Below, piece after piece: positions 1 through 9,081 of a stretch of DNA of 62,610 bases (position 1 is the first letter of the stretch; every line of letters starts with the position of its first letter). A program made the translations under genes and the position numbers. The stretch is from NCBI RefSeq assembly GCF_005871085.1, contig NZ_VAUP01000011.1:1-62610 (forward strand), given 5' to 3'. Below the pieces are notes generated by a model. It had not been told where the DNA came from. It did no database searches and saw nothing but the letters and a program-made list of their open reading frames with translations. The DNA is from Xanthobacter autotrophicus. Lineage in GTDB: Bacteria; Pseudomonadota; Alphaproteobacteria; Rhizobiales; Xanthobacteraceae.

Positions 1-2
1 GC

Positions 3-158
3 GCCAGCGCCGAGGACGTGGCGCGCGGACGCGGGGTCTCGCTCATGACCGTCCGCAGCCAGATCCGCTCGATCCTGGGCAAGTCGGAAGCGGAGAATTT
101 GCGCGACTTCGAGCGCACCATGGCGACGCTCGGGGCGCTCGTGCCGCAGCTGCGCTGA
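3..158 (+). CDS. LuxR-type transcriptional regulator, C-terminal fragment
   Basis: Only the last 51 codons are in the window, running in frame from base 3 to a TGA at 156. The peptide starts SAEDVARGRGVSLMTVRSQ and continues IRSILGKSEA, which fits the recognition half of a LuxR/GerE helix-turn-helix (A..RG.S..TVR.Q...I..K). That domain normally lies at the C-terminus, so the DNA-binding end is what remains here. The sensing or receiver part lies upstream of the window. It reads toward the ubiX-ubiD cluster 107 bp downstream and may regulate it, but nothing in the sequence proves this. Too short to start with an in-window ATG, so it is a partial gene. Confidence 0.7.
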   Translation, partial: ASAEDVARGRGVSLMTVRSQIRSILGKSEAENLRDFERTMATLGALVPQLR

Positions 159-265
159 AGGATCTTCCGCCGGCCCGTCGGTCGCTTCGTTTCCCGCATA
201 GACAGTTCTGACGATGAGGCCTCTGGCCCGGCTGGCTAGGCTCCGTTCAATCGAACCGGGACCGG

Positions 266-907
266 ATGCACGCCATGCAACAGCACGTCACCCCTGCGCC
301 GCGCCGGCGCATGATCGTCGGCATCAGCGGCGCCACCGGGATCATCTTCGGGCTGCGCATCCTGCAGGTGCTGCGGCGCCTCGACATAGAGACCCACCTC
401 GTCATGTCGAAGCCGGGCGAGCGCACCCTCGCCTACGAAACCGAGCTGAAGGTGCGCGACGTCCGCGCCATGGCGGACTTCAATTATCTGGATGCCGACG
501 TCGGCGCCGCCATCGCCTCAGGCTCGTTCCGCACTATGGGCATGATCGTCGCGCCCTGTTCGGTGAGGAGCCTGTCCGCTATCGCCACCGGCAACACCGA
601 CGGCTTGCTCACCCGCGCGGCCGACGTCTGCCTGAAGGAGCGTCGCCGGGTGGTCCTCATGTTCCGTGAGACGCCCCTGCATGCCGGGCACATCCGCGCC
701 ATGGCACAGGCCACCGAGAACGGCGCCATCGTCTTCCCGCCGGTGCCGGCGTTCTATGACCGGCCGGCTTCGCTGGACGAGATGGTGAACCACACCGTCG
801 GGCGCGTGCTCGATCTGTACGACCTCGACGCAGGCCTGTTCAATCGATGGGGCGGCCAGCCGGAAGCAGTTCCTCCCGACGACGTGCGCGCCAGGGGAGA
901 CGCCTGA
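266..907 (+). CDS. ubiX: UbiX/Pad1-family flavin prenyltransferase
   Basis: UbiX-family enzymes attach a dimethylallyl group to FMN, making the prenylated FMN that UbiD-type decarboxylases need. Seen here: the nucleotide-binding GISGATG loop at residues 19-25, the family block APCSVRSLSAIATG mid-protein, and RETPLH in the C-terminal half. At 213 aa the length is normal. The stop overlaps the start of the ubiD-like gene (TGATG), so the two are probably translationally coupled, and this copy probably serves that decarboxylase rather than ubiquinone synthesis. The start could also be the ATG three codons later (MQQ) or residue 16; the motif lies downstream of all choices. Confidence 0.88.
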   Translation: MHAMQQHVTPAPRRRMIVGISGATGIIFGLRILQVLRRLDIETHLVMSKPGERTLAYETELKVRDVRAMADFNYLDADVGAAIASGSFRTMGMIVAPCSVRSLSAIATGNTDGLLTRAADVCLKERRRVVLMFRETPLHAGHIRAMAQATENGAIVFPPVPAFYDRPASLDEMVNHTVGRVLDLYDLDAGLFNRWGGQPEAVPPDDVRARGDA

Positions 908-2388
908 TGCCCCTCACCGACCTGCGCCTTTATGTCGAGGCTCTGCGCGCCCTCGGGGAGATCCAGGAGATCGACGCGCCGGTCGCCCTCGATCTGGAGC
1001 TCGGTGCCATCATCCGGCGCTGCATTGAGACCGGGGCGCCGGCCCCCCTGTTCAAGAGCTTCTCGGACCACCCCGGTGGTTTCCGCATTCTTGGTGCTCC
1101 GGGCGGTACCAGCGCGCAGTCCGGCATGGAGCTCGTTCGCGTTGCCGTCGCGCTGGAGCTGCCGCCGACCACGGGCGGCCTTGTGATCGCCGAGGTCATT
1201 GCCGCGAGCCTCGACAGGCTCGCCATCGACCCGGTGGTCGTGGACGATGCGCCGGTCTTCGAGAACACCGTCACCGGCGCCGCGGTGGACCTCACCGCGC
1301 TTCCCGTGCCGCTGCTGCACTACGGGGACGGCGGGCGCTATCTCAACACCTTCGGCTGCATCGTCGCTCGCACGCCGGACGGAACCTGGACCAACTGGTC
1401 CATCGCCCGAATGATGGTCATCGACGGCAAGCGTCTCTCGGGGATCGTGGCGCCGCAGCAGCACCTAGGGATGGTGGCGAAGGCCTGGGCGGATCTGGGC
1501 AGGCCGATGCCGTTCGCGCTGGCGCTCGGGGTCGAGCCTGCCATTCCCTTCATCTGCGGCATGCCGCTTCCCGCCCAAGTCGATGAGGGCGGGCGCCTCG
1601 GCGCGCTGCTGGGGCGCGCCGTCAGGACCGTGCAGTGCAGGACGGTCGATCTTGAAGCTCCCGCCAGCGCAGAGATCCTGATCGAAGGGCACCTCCATCT
1701 CGACGAATTGGTCGAGGAAGGCCCCATGGGCGAGTTCGCCGGCTACATCCCTCTCGATACGCAGACGCGCCGGCCCACCTACCGGGTCTCCGCCATCAGC
1801 CATCGTGACAACGCCATCCTGCCTGTGGTGGTCGCCGGTGAGCCGGCGGAAGAGAACCACACCGCCTGGGGCCTGCCCAGCTCGGCACAGCTTCTGTACG
1901 AGCTGCGCACGGCCGGCATTCCGGCCACCACGGCCTGGATCCCATTGCAGTCGGCGCTGCACTGGCTGGTGGTCACGGTTCCCCGTGATTGGCGCCGTCG
2001 CAGCGGCGTCAGCGAGAGCGAGGCGCTCTGCCGGCGCATCGGTCAGACGGTTTTCGCGAGCAAGGCGGGAGCGGTGATCCCCAAGGTGATCGTGCTGAAT
2101 GACGACGTCGATCCGACCGACTTGAAGGAACTGGTCTGGGCCTTCGCCACGCGCTGCCATCCCTTGCTCGGCCATGTTGTGTTCGACGATGTCGAGGGAG
2201 CGCCGATGCTGGCCTATCTCCGCGGGAGCGAGAAGGTCTCGGGCCATACCGGCAAGATCGTCTACAACTGCCTTGCCCCGGACGAATGGGGCGAAGCCCT
2301 GCCGATGCGGGCATCGTTCCGCCACGGCTATCCGGCGGAGATCGTCGACCGCGTGCGTCGGCGCTGGAGCGAGTACGGTTTCAAATAA
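907..2388 (+). CDS. UbiD-family prenyl-FMN-dependent (hydroxy)arylic acid decarboxylase
   Basis: A 493-aa UbiD-family protein. These enzymes use prenylated FMN for reversible non-oxidative decarboxylation of aromatic or alpha,beta-unsaturated acids. The conserved metal/cofactor segment NWSIAR followed by VIDGKRLSG is present, as is the acidic active-site stretch [11 protein letters not shown] that supplies the two glutamates of the Arg-Glu-Glu set. The block [12 protein letters not shown] resembles hydroxybenzoate/vanillate decarboxylases more than ubiquinone UbiD (my judgement by eye). An ATG at 907 overlapping the ubiX stop is preferred over the longer in-frame start at 847, which would run through ubiX. 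No small BsdD/VdcD-type subunit is seen. Substrate unknown; a phenolic acid is likely given the next gene. Confidence 0.85.
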   Translation: MPLTDLRLYVEALRALGEIQEIDAPVALDLELGAIIRRCIETGAPAPLFKSFSDHPGGFRILGAPGGTSAQSGMELVRVAVALELPPTTGGLVIAEVIAASLDRLAIDPVVVDDAPVFENTVTGAAVDLTALPVPLLHYGDGGRYLNTFGCIVARTPDGTWTNWSIARMMVIDGKRLSGIVAPQQHLGMVAKAWADLGRPMPFALALGVEPAIPFICGMPLPAQVDEGGRLGALLGRAVRTVQCRTVDLEAPASAEILIEGHLHLDELVEEGPMGEFAGYIPLDTQTRRPTYRVSAISHRDNAILPVVVAGEPAEENHTAWGLPSSAQLLYELRTAGIPATTAWIPLQSALHWLVVTVPRDWRRRSGVSESEALCRRIGQTVFASKAGAVIPKVIVLNDDVDPTDLKELVWAFATRCHPLLGHVVFDDVEGAPMLAYLRGSEKVSGHTGKIVYNCLAPDEWGEALPMRASFRHGYPAEIVDRVRRRWSEYGFK

Positions 2389-2461
2389 GCGTCGCCCATC
2401 CACCCCACGTCAACAGCCGGCGGTCCGGGCATCATCACCCGGCGCCGGAGAGAGGAAAACC

Positions 2462-2986
2462 ATGACCGACGCATTCGAATCCACCCATCCGTCGGAGATC
2501 GCCGGCTTCGTGGGCAAACACATCATCTATACCTATGCCAACGGCTGGCAGTATGAGATGTACTTCAAGAACGACCGCACCATCGACTACCGCGTCCATG
2601 GCGGCATGGTCGGCGGGCGCTGGGTCAAGGGCCAGGAGGTCCACATCGTCCGCCTGGCCGACGGCGTGTACAAGGTCTCCTGGCACGAGCCGACCGGCAC
2701 CTGCGTGAGTGTCGCCTACAATTTCAACGAGAACCGCGCCCACGGCGCCACCTTCTTCCCCCGCTGGATCGAACAGGAACCGAAGAAGATTATCGGCTTC
2801 CAGAACGAGAAAATCGACCTAATGCGCCAGTATCGCGACGCGGGGCCGACCTATCCGACCCTTCTCGTCGACGAATTCGCCGATATCACCTTCGTGGAAG
2901 AGTGCGGCCGGGACGACGAGAGCGTGATCGCCTGCGCCCCCGAGGATCTGCCTCCGGGCTATGCTACGCGTCGCAATGTGGGCTAA
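2462..2986 (+). CDS. Phenolic acid decarboxylase (cofactor-free PAD family)
   Basis: A 174-aa member of the PadC/PDC family, lipocalin-like enzymes that decarboxylate ferulate, p-coumarate and caffeate to vinylphenols without a cofactor. Almost the whole family signature is readable: [14 protein letters not shown], then [38 protein letters not shown] and FADITFVEE. The catalytic residues of Bacillus PadC (Tyr11, Tyr13, Arg41, Glu64) correspond to Tyr23, Tyr25, Arg53 and Glu76, with a constant offset of 12. An ATG with a GAGAGG ribosome site just upstream fixes the start. It is 73 bp after the ubiD-like gene on the same strand, so probably the same transcript. The family is mainly known from Firmicutes and some gammaproteobacteria, so transfer is possible. 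Confidence 0.92.
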   Translation: MTDAFESTHPSEIAGFVGKHIIYTYANGWQYEMYFKNDRTIDYRVHGGMVGGRWVKGQEVHIVRLADGVYKVSWHEPTGTCVSVAYNFNENRAHGATFFPRWIEQEPKKIIGFQNEKIDLMRQYRDAGPTYPTLLVDEFADITFVEECGRDDESVIACAPEDLPPGYATRRNVG

Positions 2987-3026
2987 TGGGCTCCCGCGGC
3001 CGGATGCAACACGGAGGCATTCGAAG

Positions 3027-4181
3027 GTGGTGATCCGGGACCTTAATCGTCGTCAAGTCGCGATGCTCGGCGTAGCCTTGGCCGCGACATGGCGCGCTCC
3101 GGCGGAAGCACAGACGAGATCCCCAATGCTCTATCCGGGCGAGGAATTGACCGCGGCGGCCGGCTATCCGGCTCTGGTGCGGTTCGAACCGGGGCGCGAG
3201 GGCCTCCCCGTCGTGGTGTTCGTGACAGGCGGAGGGGTGCTCGGCCGCATCGCCTACGGACCGCCCGGGGGAAGGGCTGCCGACTTCCTGTGCCACTGGC
3301 TGCATGAGGAAGGCTTCCCGTCGCTGGTCCTGTCCTATCCCATCGACAGCAGGGGGGTGTTCGACACCGCATTCCCACAGTTTTCGGTCACCGACTGGGC
3401 GGAGCAGAGCGCCGAGATCATCGCCCGCTACATGGACCGCAATGGCCTGCCGGCCAACGCCATCGTGCTCGGCTGGAGCATGGCGGGGCGCATTGCCGAG
3501 CCGCTTCATGCGGCGCTGCGACGAAAGGGAAAGGGCATCGAACTCTTCGTCGCGATGGCGGCGGCATCGGCGCTTCCCCATACCCTGCCTGGCCTCGACC
3601 ACCTGAAGCCGGCGGCGAGTGGCCTCGCTGGGGTCAAGGGAGCCTACCTCGACTGGCTGCTCCACTGCCTCACGGATCAGAACGCGGCTGCCGGCCACGT
3701 GGTGCTCGATGCCGACGCATTCACACGCGAGATGACCGGTGATTTCCCGGTCGGGCTGGCCGCATCGGCAATGCGCTACAGAGACGGAGCTTTCGTTCCC
3801 GACCCGGCCGGAGACGCGCGTGAGGTCGGCACCGCGCGCTACCGCGCCTTTCCGCCGCTCGCTTTGATGACACACGCCTCCGCGATCGACGCCCGGCACG
3901 CTCTCACGGATCGCTCCACATGGGGCGTCTACATCACCCAGCAGCTTTGCGAAGGTCTCGTTTTCTCGCAGCCAGACAAGCTCGCCGCGCTTCCCCCCGA
4001 GACATGGGCGTTGCTGGTCGAGCATGTCGGGCACGCCGCCCAGCGGCTGAGCGCGACGCTGCCGGGCAACCACATGTTCTTCCTGGGAGAGAATGGTGCG
4101 AGGAGAACCGTGCAGACGTTGAAGTTCCTCAGGCAAACCGCCGCAGACGTTGCAGGTGAGATCTCACATCTTATGGACTGA
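3027..4181 (+). CDS. Tat-exported alpha/beta-hydrolase-fold protein
   Basis: About 384 aa from a GTG start preceded by CGGAGG. The N-terminus is a likely twin-arginine signal: RDLNRRQVAML followed by a hydrophobic run and AEAQT as a possible cleavage site near residue 28. The nucleophile elbow GWSMAG (Ser151) follows a strand, and VFVTGGG near residues 64-70 could form the oxyanion region; a late His (GNHMFF) may be catalytic. This supports a periplasmic serine hydrolase or esterase of unassigned substrate. Cleavage of a phenolic ester feeding the two decarboxylases upstream is a plausible guess from context only. A longer in-frame ATG at 2961 overlaps the previous gene and breaks the signal peptide. 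The 3' end runs into the truncated integrase. Confidence 0.65.
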   Translation: MVIRDLNRRQVAMLGVALAATWRAPAEAQTRSPMLYPGEELTAAAGYPALVRFEPGREGLPVVVFVTGGGVLGRIAYGPPGGRAADFLCHWLHEEGFPSLVLSYPIDSRGVFDTAFPQFSVTDWAEQSAEIIARYMDRNGLPANAIVLGWSMAGRIAEPLHAALRRKGKGIELFVAMAAASALPHTLPGLDHLKPAASGLAGVKGAYLDWLLHCLTDQNAAAGHVVLDADAFTREMTGDFPVGLAASAMRYRDGAFVPDPAGDAREVGTARYRAFPPLALMTHASAIDARHALTDRSTWGVYITQQLCEGLVFSQPDKLAALPPETWALLVEHVGHAAQRLSATLPGNHMFFLGENGARRTVQTLKFLRQTAADVAGEISHLMD

Positions 4182-4704
4182 AAAATCGCTCATCAGTCCT
4201 CTCTAATTGTGCGAGCGGCATGGCGGTGGCAGGGGCACCCCGTTCGACGATCTTGCCGCAGTGAGCGCGAAGGTCGTCCGGCGTGATCTCTGTCAGTAGA
4301 CGATTCCGCCAGACGGGCATGAGCTCGCGCTCGAAGATAGAGCGACGCATCGCGCGCGTGCTGTCGGCCATGGTCGCATTGGTCAGCCATTTCTCACCGA
4401 ATTCGCCGAAGCTCTTTGCTTCCTTGATCCGGCGCTTCTCCCGCTGCTTCTCGATGGCGGGGGACCGCCCCTCGGCGATTGCCCGGCGCGCGTCGATGCA
4501 TAACTCGCGGGCCCTGGCGAGCGATATCCCGTCACGGGCATACCTACCGAGATAGACGGTTTCCCGCCTGCCGTTCAGCCGATAGTCGAGCCTGAACGAG
4601 ATGGCGCCCGACGGTGCGACGCGCACATACATGCCGTCACGATCAGATACCTTGTACATTTTATCTTTTGATTTCAGACACTTAAGTTCTGCATCGGTCA
4701 ACAT
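4171..4704 (-). pseudogene. Truncated P4-type tyrosine recombinase (island integrase remnant)
   Basis: The 177-aa reading frame is the N-terminal part of a P4-like integrase. It begins MLTDAELKCLK, has the arm-DNA-binding domain (GMYVRVAPSGA, RLNGRRETVYLGRY, LARARE) and the start of the core-binding domain up to VERGAPATA (residues 154-161). Full-length relatives are about 400 aa and carry an R..HxxR..Y catalytic domain, which is absent. Family-like sequence stops near position 4220 and the last 16 codons look unrelated, overlapping the end of the hydrolase gene. It sits just downstream of the guaA 3' end and reads the same way as guaA, the arrangement of guaA-targeted genomic islands. It cannot catalyse recombination. 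Confidence 0.85.
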
Positions 4705-4721
4705 TTCGGGTCTCCTCGCGG

Positions 4722-4834
4722 AAAAGTACCGTCACGCGGTCTTTGGAGGCCGATGGCGTAGAAAATGCTTATACTTCAGCGTCTTATATCGAAAAAAGTA
4801 CCGTCATGAGCCTCATTGCTCCTGACGGTACTTT
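4722..4834. repeat. Two direct and one inverted copy of AAAAGTACCGTCA before the integrase
   Basis: AAAAGTACCGTCA occurs at 4722-4734 and again at 4794-4806. Its inverse TGACGGTACTTT follows at 4823-4834, so the second and third copies form a 12-bp stem with a 16-base loop. All three lie between the integrase start and the guaA 3' end. Tyrosine-recombinase islands carry short repeated arm-type sites in this interval, so these are candidate integrase or excisionase arm sites; a terminator or an operator for int are alternatives. The surrounding bases (4705-4999) are visibly richer in A+T than the neighbours and hold no convincing gene. Confidence 0.5.
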
Positions 4835-4999
4835 CGTTTTTCCGGTTGATCAATGGGGGGCAAGGCCCGTCAGCGAGGCCGCCGAACGCGATCTATGCCC
4901 ACCGATAGATGTCGATAGGCATAGGAGTAATTTATTTTTATTTACAGTGCGTTATGTCGTATCACAGCGCAAAATCGGCGGCGTTCGGATGGGCCTGAA

Positions 5000-6574
5000 T
5001 CACTCCCACTCGATGGTCCCCGGGGGCTTGCTGGTGACGTCGTAGACTACGCGGTTGACGCCCTTCACCTCGTTGATGATGCGGGTCGCGGTGCGGCCGA
5101 GGAAGCCCATGTCGAAGGGGTAGAAGTCGGCGGTCATGCCGTCCACGGAGGTCACCGCGCGCAGGGCGAGGACGTGGTCGTAGGTGCGGCCGTCGCCCAT
5201 CACGCCCACGGTGCGCACCGGCAGCAGCACGGCGAAGGCCTGCCAGATCACGTCGTAGAGCCCGGCATAGCGGATCTCTTCCAGATAGATGGCGTCGGCC
5301 TTGCGCAGGATGTCGAGCTTCTCGCGGGTGATGGCGCCCGGGCAGCGAATGGCGAGGCCGGGGCCGGGGAAGGGGTGGCGGCCCACGAAGCTCTCGGGCA
5401 GGCCCAGCTCCCGGCCGAGCGCGCGCACCTCGTCCTTGAACAGGTCGCGCAGGGGTTCCACCAGCTTCATGTTCATGCGCTCGGGCAGCCCGCCCACGTT
5501 GTGGTGGCTCTTGATGGTCACCGAGGGGCCGCCGGCAAACGAGACGCTCTCGATCACGTCGGGATAGAGCGTGCCCTGGGCGAGGAAATCGGCACCGCCC
5601 ACCTTCCTGGCCTCGGCATCGAACACGTCGATGAACAGCCGGCCGATGGTCTTGCGCTTGGCCTCGGGGTCCTCGACGCCCTCCAGTTCCTTCAGGAACA
5701 GCTCGGAGGCGTCCACATGCACCAGCGGGATGTTGTAGTGGCCGCGGAACAGCGAGACGACCTCGTCGGCCTCCGCCTGGCGCATCAGGCCGTGGTCCAC
5801 GAACACGCAGGTGAGCTGGTCGCCGATGGCCTCATGGATGAGCACCGCCGCAACGGACGAATCCACGCCGCCGGACAGGCCGCAGATGACGCGGCCCGTG
5901 CCCACCTGCTCGCGGATGCGGGCGATGGCGCGCTCGCGGAAGGCGCCCATGGTCCAGGCGCCCTCGAGCTTCGCCACCTTGCGCACGAAATTGGAGAGCA
6001 GGCGTGCGCCGTCCGGGGTGTGCACCACCTCGGGGTGGAACATGAGGCCGTAGAAGCGCCGCGCTTCGTCCTCGATGGCGGCGAAGGGGGCATTGGCCGA
6101 CGTGCCCATCACCTTGAAGCCGGGGGGCAGGGCGGTGATGCGATCGCCGTGGCTCATCCACACCGTGTGGCCCTCGCCGGGGTGCCACAGGCCATCGAAC
6201 AGGTCGGATGTGGCCTCCACCTGCAGGGTGGCGCGCCCGAATTCGCGATGGTGGCCGCTTTCCACCTGCCCGCCCAGCTGTTCGGCCATGGTCATCTGGC
6301 CATAGCAGATGCCGAGCACGGGGATGCCGGCCTCGAACACCTCCTGCGGCGCGCGGGGGCTGTCGCCATCCGGGACGGAAGCCGGGCCGCCGGACAGGAT
6401 GACCGCCTTCGGCTTCATGGCACGGAACGCTTCCGCCGCCTTCTGGAACGGCACCACCTCGGAATAGACGCCCTCCTCACGCACCCGCCGGGCGATGAGC
6501 TGGGTCACCTGGCTGCCGAAGTCGATGATGAGGATGGTTTCCTGGGCGGCAGTATCCAAAGCGGGGGAGGACAT
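5000..6574 (-). CDS. guaA: GMP synthase (glutamine-hydrolysing)
   Basis: Converts XMP, glutamine and ATP to GMP, the last step of guanine nucleotide synthesis. The N-terminal class I amidotransferase domain has the nucleophile in GICYGQ (Cys90) and the partner FHPEVVHT. The ATP-pyrophosphatase domain follows with the P-loop [10 protein letters not shown], and the dimerisation domain ends in the family-typical GTIEWE. The start [10 protein letters not shown] gives 524 aa, the usual length; the frame is open 21 codons further but that extension is unlike the family. The 3' end is a known integration hot spot for genomic islands, and a broken integrase lies just beyond it. Confidence 0.97.
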   Translation of the reverse strand: MSSPALDTAAQETILIIDFGSQVTQLIARRVREEGVYSEVVPFQKAAEAFRAMKPKAVILSGGPASVPDGDSPRAPQEVFEAGIPVLGICYGQMTMAEQLGGQVESGHHREFGRATLQVEATSDLFDGLWHPGEGHTVWMSHGDRITALPPGFKVMGTSANAPFAAIEDEARRFYGLMFHPEVVHTPDGARLLSNFVRKVAKLEGAWTMGAFRERAIARIREQVGTGRVICGLSGGVDSSVAAVLIHEAIGDQLTCVFVDHGLMRQAEADEVVSLFRGHYNIPLVHVDASELFLKELEGVEDPEAKRKTIGRLFIDVFDAEARKVGGADFLAQGTLYPDVIESVSFAGGPSVTIKSHHNVGGLPERMNMKLVEPLRDLFKDEVRALGRELGLPESFVGRHPFPGPGLAIRCPGAITREKLDILRKADAIYLEEIRYAGLYDVIWQAFAVLLPVRTVGVMGDGRTYDHVLALRAVTSVDGMTADFYPFDMGFLGRTATRIINEVKGVNRVVYDVTSKPPGTIEWE

Positions 6575-6687
6575 GAAGGGGCACCTTGCGCGCGAAGGAG
6601 GAAATGTTGCGCCCTCCTTTAGCGGCAAAGCGGCCATTTAAAAAGTCAAGGCCGGCGCAGGTCGGCCTTGCGCCGGGTGAGGCCTGC

Positions 6688-6912
6688 TCAGAGGGCCGTC
6701 CAGTACGGCTCGCACCCGGCCGGCGGCTTTGCGGCTGTGGCTCCGTGGCGGCGCTTCAGCTCGGCGCAGCTGAAGGCGCGGGCATCGGTGGGAAGCCTGG
6801 AATTGATGGCGGTGCCGATCTCGTCATAGGGCTCGCCGGAGGCGTAGACGTAGAAGGCCCAGTAGCCGCCGACGACAAGCACGGCGATCAGCAGCAGTCG
6901 GATGATGCCCAT
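6688..6912 (-). CDS. Small hypothetical membrane-anchored protein
   Basis: A 74-aa protein with one N-terminal hydrophobic segment (IIRLLLIAVLVVGGYWAFYVY, residues 3-23) followed by a short soluble tail with two cysteines (SCAEL, GCEPYW). A GAGAAAGAA purine run upstream of the ATG can act as ribosome site. Family not recognised. The topology suggests either a signal anchor or an inner-membrane protein with a small periplasmic domain, whose cysteines could form a disulfide. It lies between guaA and the rRNA methyltransferase gene on the same strand, with separate spacing on both sides. Confidence 0.55.
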   Translation of the reverse strand: MGIIRLLLIAVLVVGGYWAFYVYASGEPYDEIGTAINSRLPTDARAFSCAELKRRHGATAAKPPAGCEPYWTAL

Positions 6913-7014
6913 GGCGGGTTCTTTCTCGTGAGCCGGGAGGCGGACGCGCGCGCCAGCCTGATCGCAGCCATAACGCTCCGCTTGCGCTGAAGGTTCATTT
7001 CGGTGTCGCGGGCC

Positions 7015-8316
7015 TCACCCCGCCCGCTTCATCACGCTCACGAAGAAGCCGTCCGTGCCGGTGCGGCGGGGGGTCATCAGGATGCCCTCGCGGCTGGTGA
7101 GGGCGGCATCCGCAAGGGCGGCCCCCTGCGCGCCCAGCGAGAGCACCGTCTCGTTGGGCGGCACCACGTGGAAATCCTCCCGCTTGGAGAGCAGGGCGCG
7201 CACCTGGGCGCCGTTCTCCTCGTCCAGCAGGGAGCAGGTGACATAAGCGAGCCGGCCGCCGGGGCGCACATAATGGGCGGCTTCCTCCAAAATCTTGGCC
7301 TGCTCGGATGTGCGCTGGGCGAGGGCACCGGGGCGCACCCGCCATTTGGCGTCCGGGTTGCGGCGCCAGGTGCCGGTGCCGGTGCAAGGGGCGTCCACCA
7401 GAACGAGGTCCATGTGGCCTTCGAGGTCGTGGAGCACGTCCTCGGCGCCGCGCGGGCTGCGCACCTGCACATTGCGCACGCCGGCGCGGGCGAGGCGCTC
7501 GTGCATGGGCTTCAGACGACGGATGTCGCTGTCGTGGGCGTAGAGCTGGCCCTTGTTGTCCATGAGGGCGGCAAATTCCAGCGTCTTGCCGCCGGCGCCC
7601 GCGCACAGGTCCAGCACCTGCGATCCGGGCACCGGGCGGGCGAGGATAGCGGCGAGCTGCGAGCCCTCGTCCTGCACCTCCACCTCGCCCCGCAGGAAGG
7701 CGGGCTCGGCGGAGACGGGCGGGGCCTTGCCCTCGGAATCCAGCAGGATGCGCAGGGCGAGAGGCGAGAAGCGGCCGGGTGCCGGGTTGAGATGGGAGAG
7801 TTCGGCGCGCACCGCCTCCGGTTCGCCCTTCAGGGTGTTGACGCGCAGGTCCAGCGGCGCGCGGGTGGCCAGCGCCGCGCCTTCCGCCACCACGTCCTCG
7901 CCGAACACGTGGCGCAGGGAGGCGTGGAGCCACTGGGGATAGTCGCCGCGCACGAAGGGCGGCGCGCCCTTGATGCTCGGGTCGGCGAGGCGGGCGCGCT
8001 CGTCCTCGGTCAGGGGCGCCGGGGCGAATCGGGAGCCGTCCGCCAGCGCCGCGATGGCCTCGCCATCCAGCGCCCGCATCAGCACCAGCATGCCCAGCAC
8101 CAGCGCCCGCGGCTCCTCGGAGCCCATCACGTGGGCCGCGGAGGCGCGCCGGCGCAGGGTGTCATAGACGATGCCGGCGATGGCGGCGCGGTCGCCGGAG
8201 CCGGCGAAGCGGTGGGAGAGGCCCCAGTCCTTCAGTGCGTCGGCAGCGGGCCGGCGGCGGGTGGTGAGGTCGGTGAGGACCTCGATGGCGGCGGAGATAC
8301 GGGCGGCGGGGATCAT
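7015..8316 (-). CDS. RsmB/NOL1-family RNA cytosine-C5 methyltransferase
   Basis: A 433-aa SAM-dependent RNA m5C methyltransferase of the RsmB (Sun/Fmu) family. Visible motifs: the SAM-binding loop VLDLCAGAGGKT, motif IV DAPCTGTG with the releasing cysteine, and motif VI VTCS with the catalytic cysteine. The N-terminal 140 residues resemble the NusB-like helical domain of the family. Probably modifies 16S rRNA, although the exact position cannot be read from sequence and alphaproteobacteria often carry more than one paralogue. It ends 10 bp after (downstream of) the nucleosidase gene, so these two are likely cotranscribed. Confidence 0.88.
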   Translation of the reverse strand: MIPAARISAAIEVLTDLTTRRRPAADALKDWGLSHRFAGSGDRAAIAGIVYDTLRRRASAAHVMGSEEPRALVLGMLVLMRALDGEAIAALADGSRFAPAPLTEDERARLADPSIKGAPPFVRGDYPQWLHASLRHVFGEDVVAEGAALATRAPLDLRVNTLKGEPEAVRAELSHLNPAPGRFSPLALRILLDSEGKAPPVSAEPAFLRGEVEVQDEGSQLAAILARPVPGSQVLDLCAGAGGKTLEFAALMDNKGQLYAHDSDIRRLKPMHERLARAGVRNVQVRSPRGAEDVLHDLEGHMDLVLVDAPCTGTGTWRRNPDAKWRVRPGALAQRTSEQAKILEEAAHYVRPGGRLAYVTCSLLDEENGAQVRALLSKREDFHVVPPNETVLSLGAQGAALADAALTSREGILMTPRRTGTDGFFVSVMKRAG

Positions 8317-8326
8317 GGTCTATCCG

Positions 8327-8998
8327 TCAGGGGCGCGCGGGGGCGGGCTGAAGGCCTTCCGCCTCCAGCTGCCGGGCGAAGAGGTCGAGGGCTGAGCCCA
8401 GCTTCTCGTCGATCACGTGGAGATATTCGGTCCAGTCGCCATAGCCGGTCAGCTCGGCCTTGCCGTCGCTGATGCCGCGCAGGCCGATCATGGGCAGGCC
8501 GTGGCGCCGCGCGGCGCGCAGCACGGCGAAGCTCTCCATGTCCACCATGTCCTCGGCGATGGCATCATAGGCCGCGCCTGAGATGATGGCACCGCCGGTG
8601 GAAAGGGAGGCTTCCGGCACGCCCTTGATGCGGTGGGCAAGCTCGATCACCGCCGGTTCGTCGAGGAAGGGGGTGCGCCCCTTCTCGAAGCCCAGGGCGG
8701 AGGCATCCATGTCGCGATAGGCGACCCGTGCCACCTGGTAGACTTCCGCATGGTCAAGGCTGCGCGAGCCGGCCGAGCCCAGGGTGAAGACCAGGTCAGG
8801 CAGAAGGTTCTGGTGGGCGAGGAGGGCGAGGGCCCGTGCCGTCTCCACCGCCGCCTCCACCGGCCCCACCCCGGTGATGAGGGGATCGATGCGGGACTTC
8901 AGATGGGGGCCGTATTCCTGGCTGGTGGCCATCACAAACAAAATGGAATGGCCGCCGATGGAAGACAGGTGGCGGGCGGGGTCGGTCATCAAGGTCAC
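8327..8998 (-). CDS. 5'-methylthioadenosine/S-adenosylhomocysteine nucleosidase
   Basis: A 223-aa PNP/UDP-phosphorylase-fold nucleosidase. It would cleave MTA and SAH to adenine plus the thioribose or ribosylhomocysteine, recycling by-products of SAM-dependent reactions. Family features: GVGPVEAAVETARAL near the N-terminus, FTLGSAGS for ribose/phosphate-site packing, the nucleoside-binding VDMESFAVLRAA and the catalytic aspartate in RGISDGK. Start could equally be the ATG three codons in (MTDPARHL). Pairing with an SAM-dependent methyltransferase gene directly downstream is functionally sensible because that enzyme releases SAH. Confidence 0.8.
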   Translation of the reverse strand: MTLMTDPARHLSSIGGHSILFVMATSQEYGPHLKSRIDPLITGVGPVEAAVETARALALLAHQNLLPDLVFTLGSAGSRSLDHAEVYQVARVAYRDMDASALGFEKGRTPFLDEPAVIELAHRIKGVPEASLSTGGAIISGAAYDAIAEDMVDMESFAVLRAARRHGLPMIGLRGISDGKAELTGYGDWTEYLHVIDEKLGSALDLFARQLEAEGLQPAPARP

Positions 8999-9081
8999 CT
9001 GAGGCGCAAGCTGGAGCGAAACGTCTGGAGCGCAAAGTCCAACTCCTCGACCGCCCCGCTTCGCCTGTCAACCAGCCGCCT

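Noticed and set aside
4743-5045. Plus-strand 100-codon frame in the attachment region
   Set aside because: Runs into the guaA 3' end, has no ribosome site and covers the repeated sites; peptide has no recognisable features.
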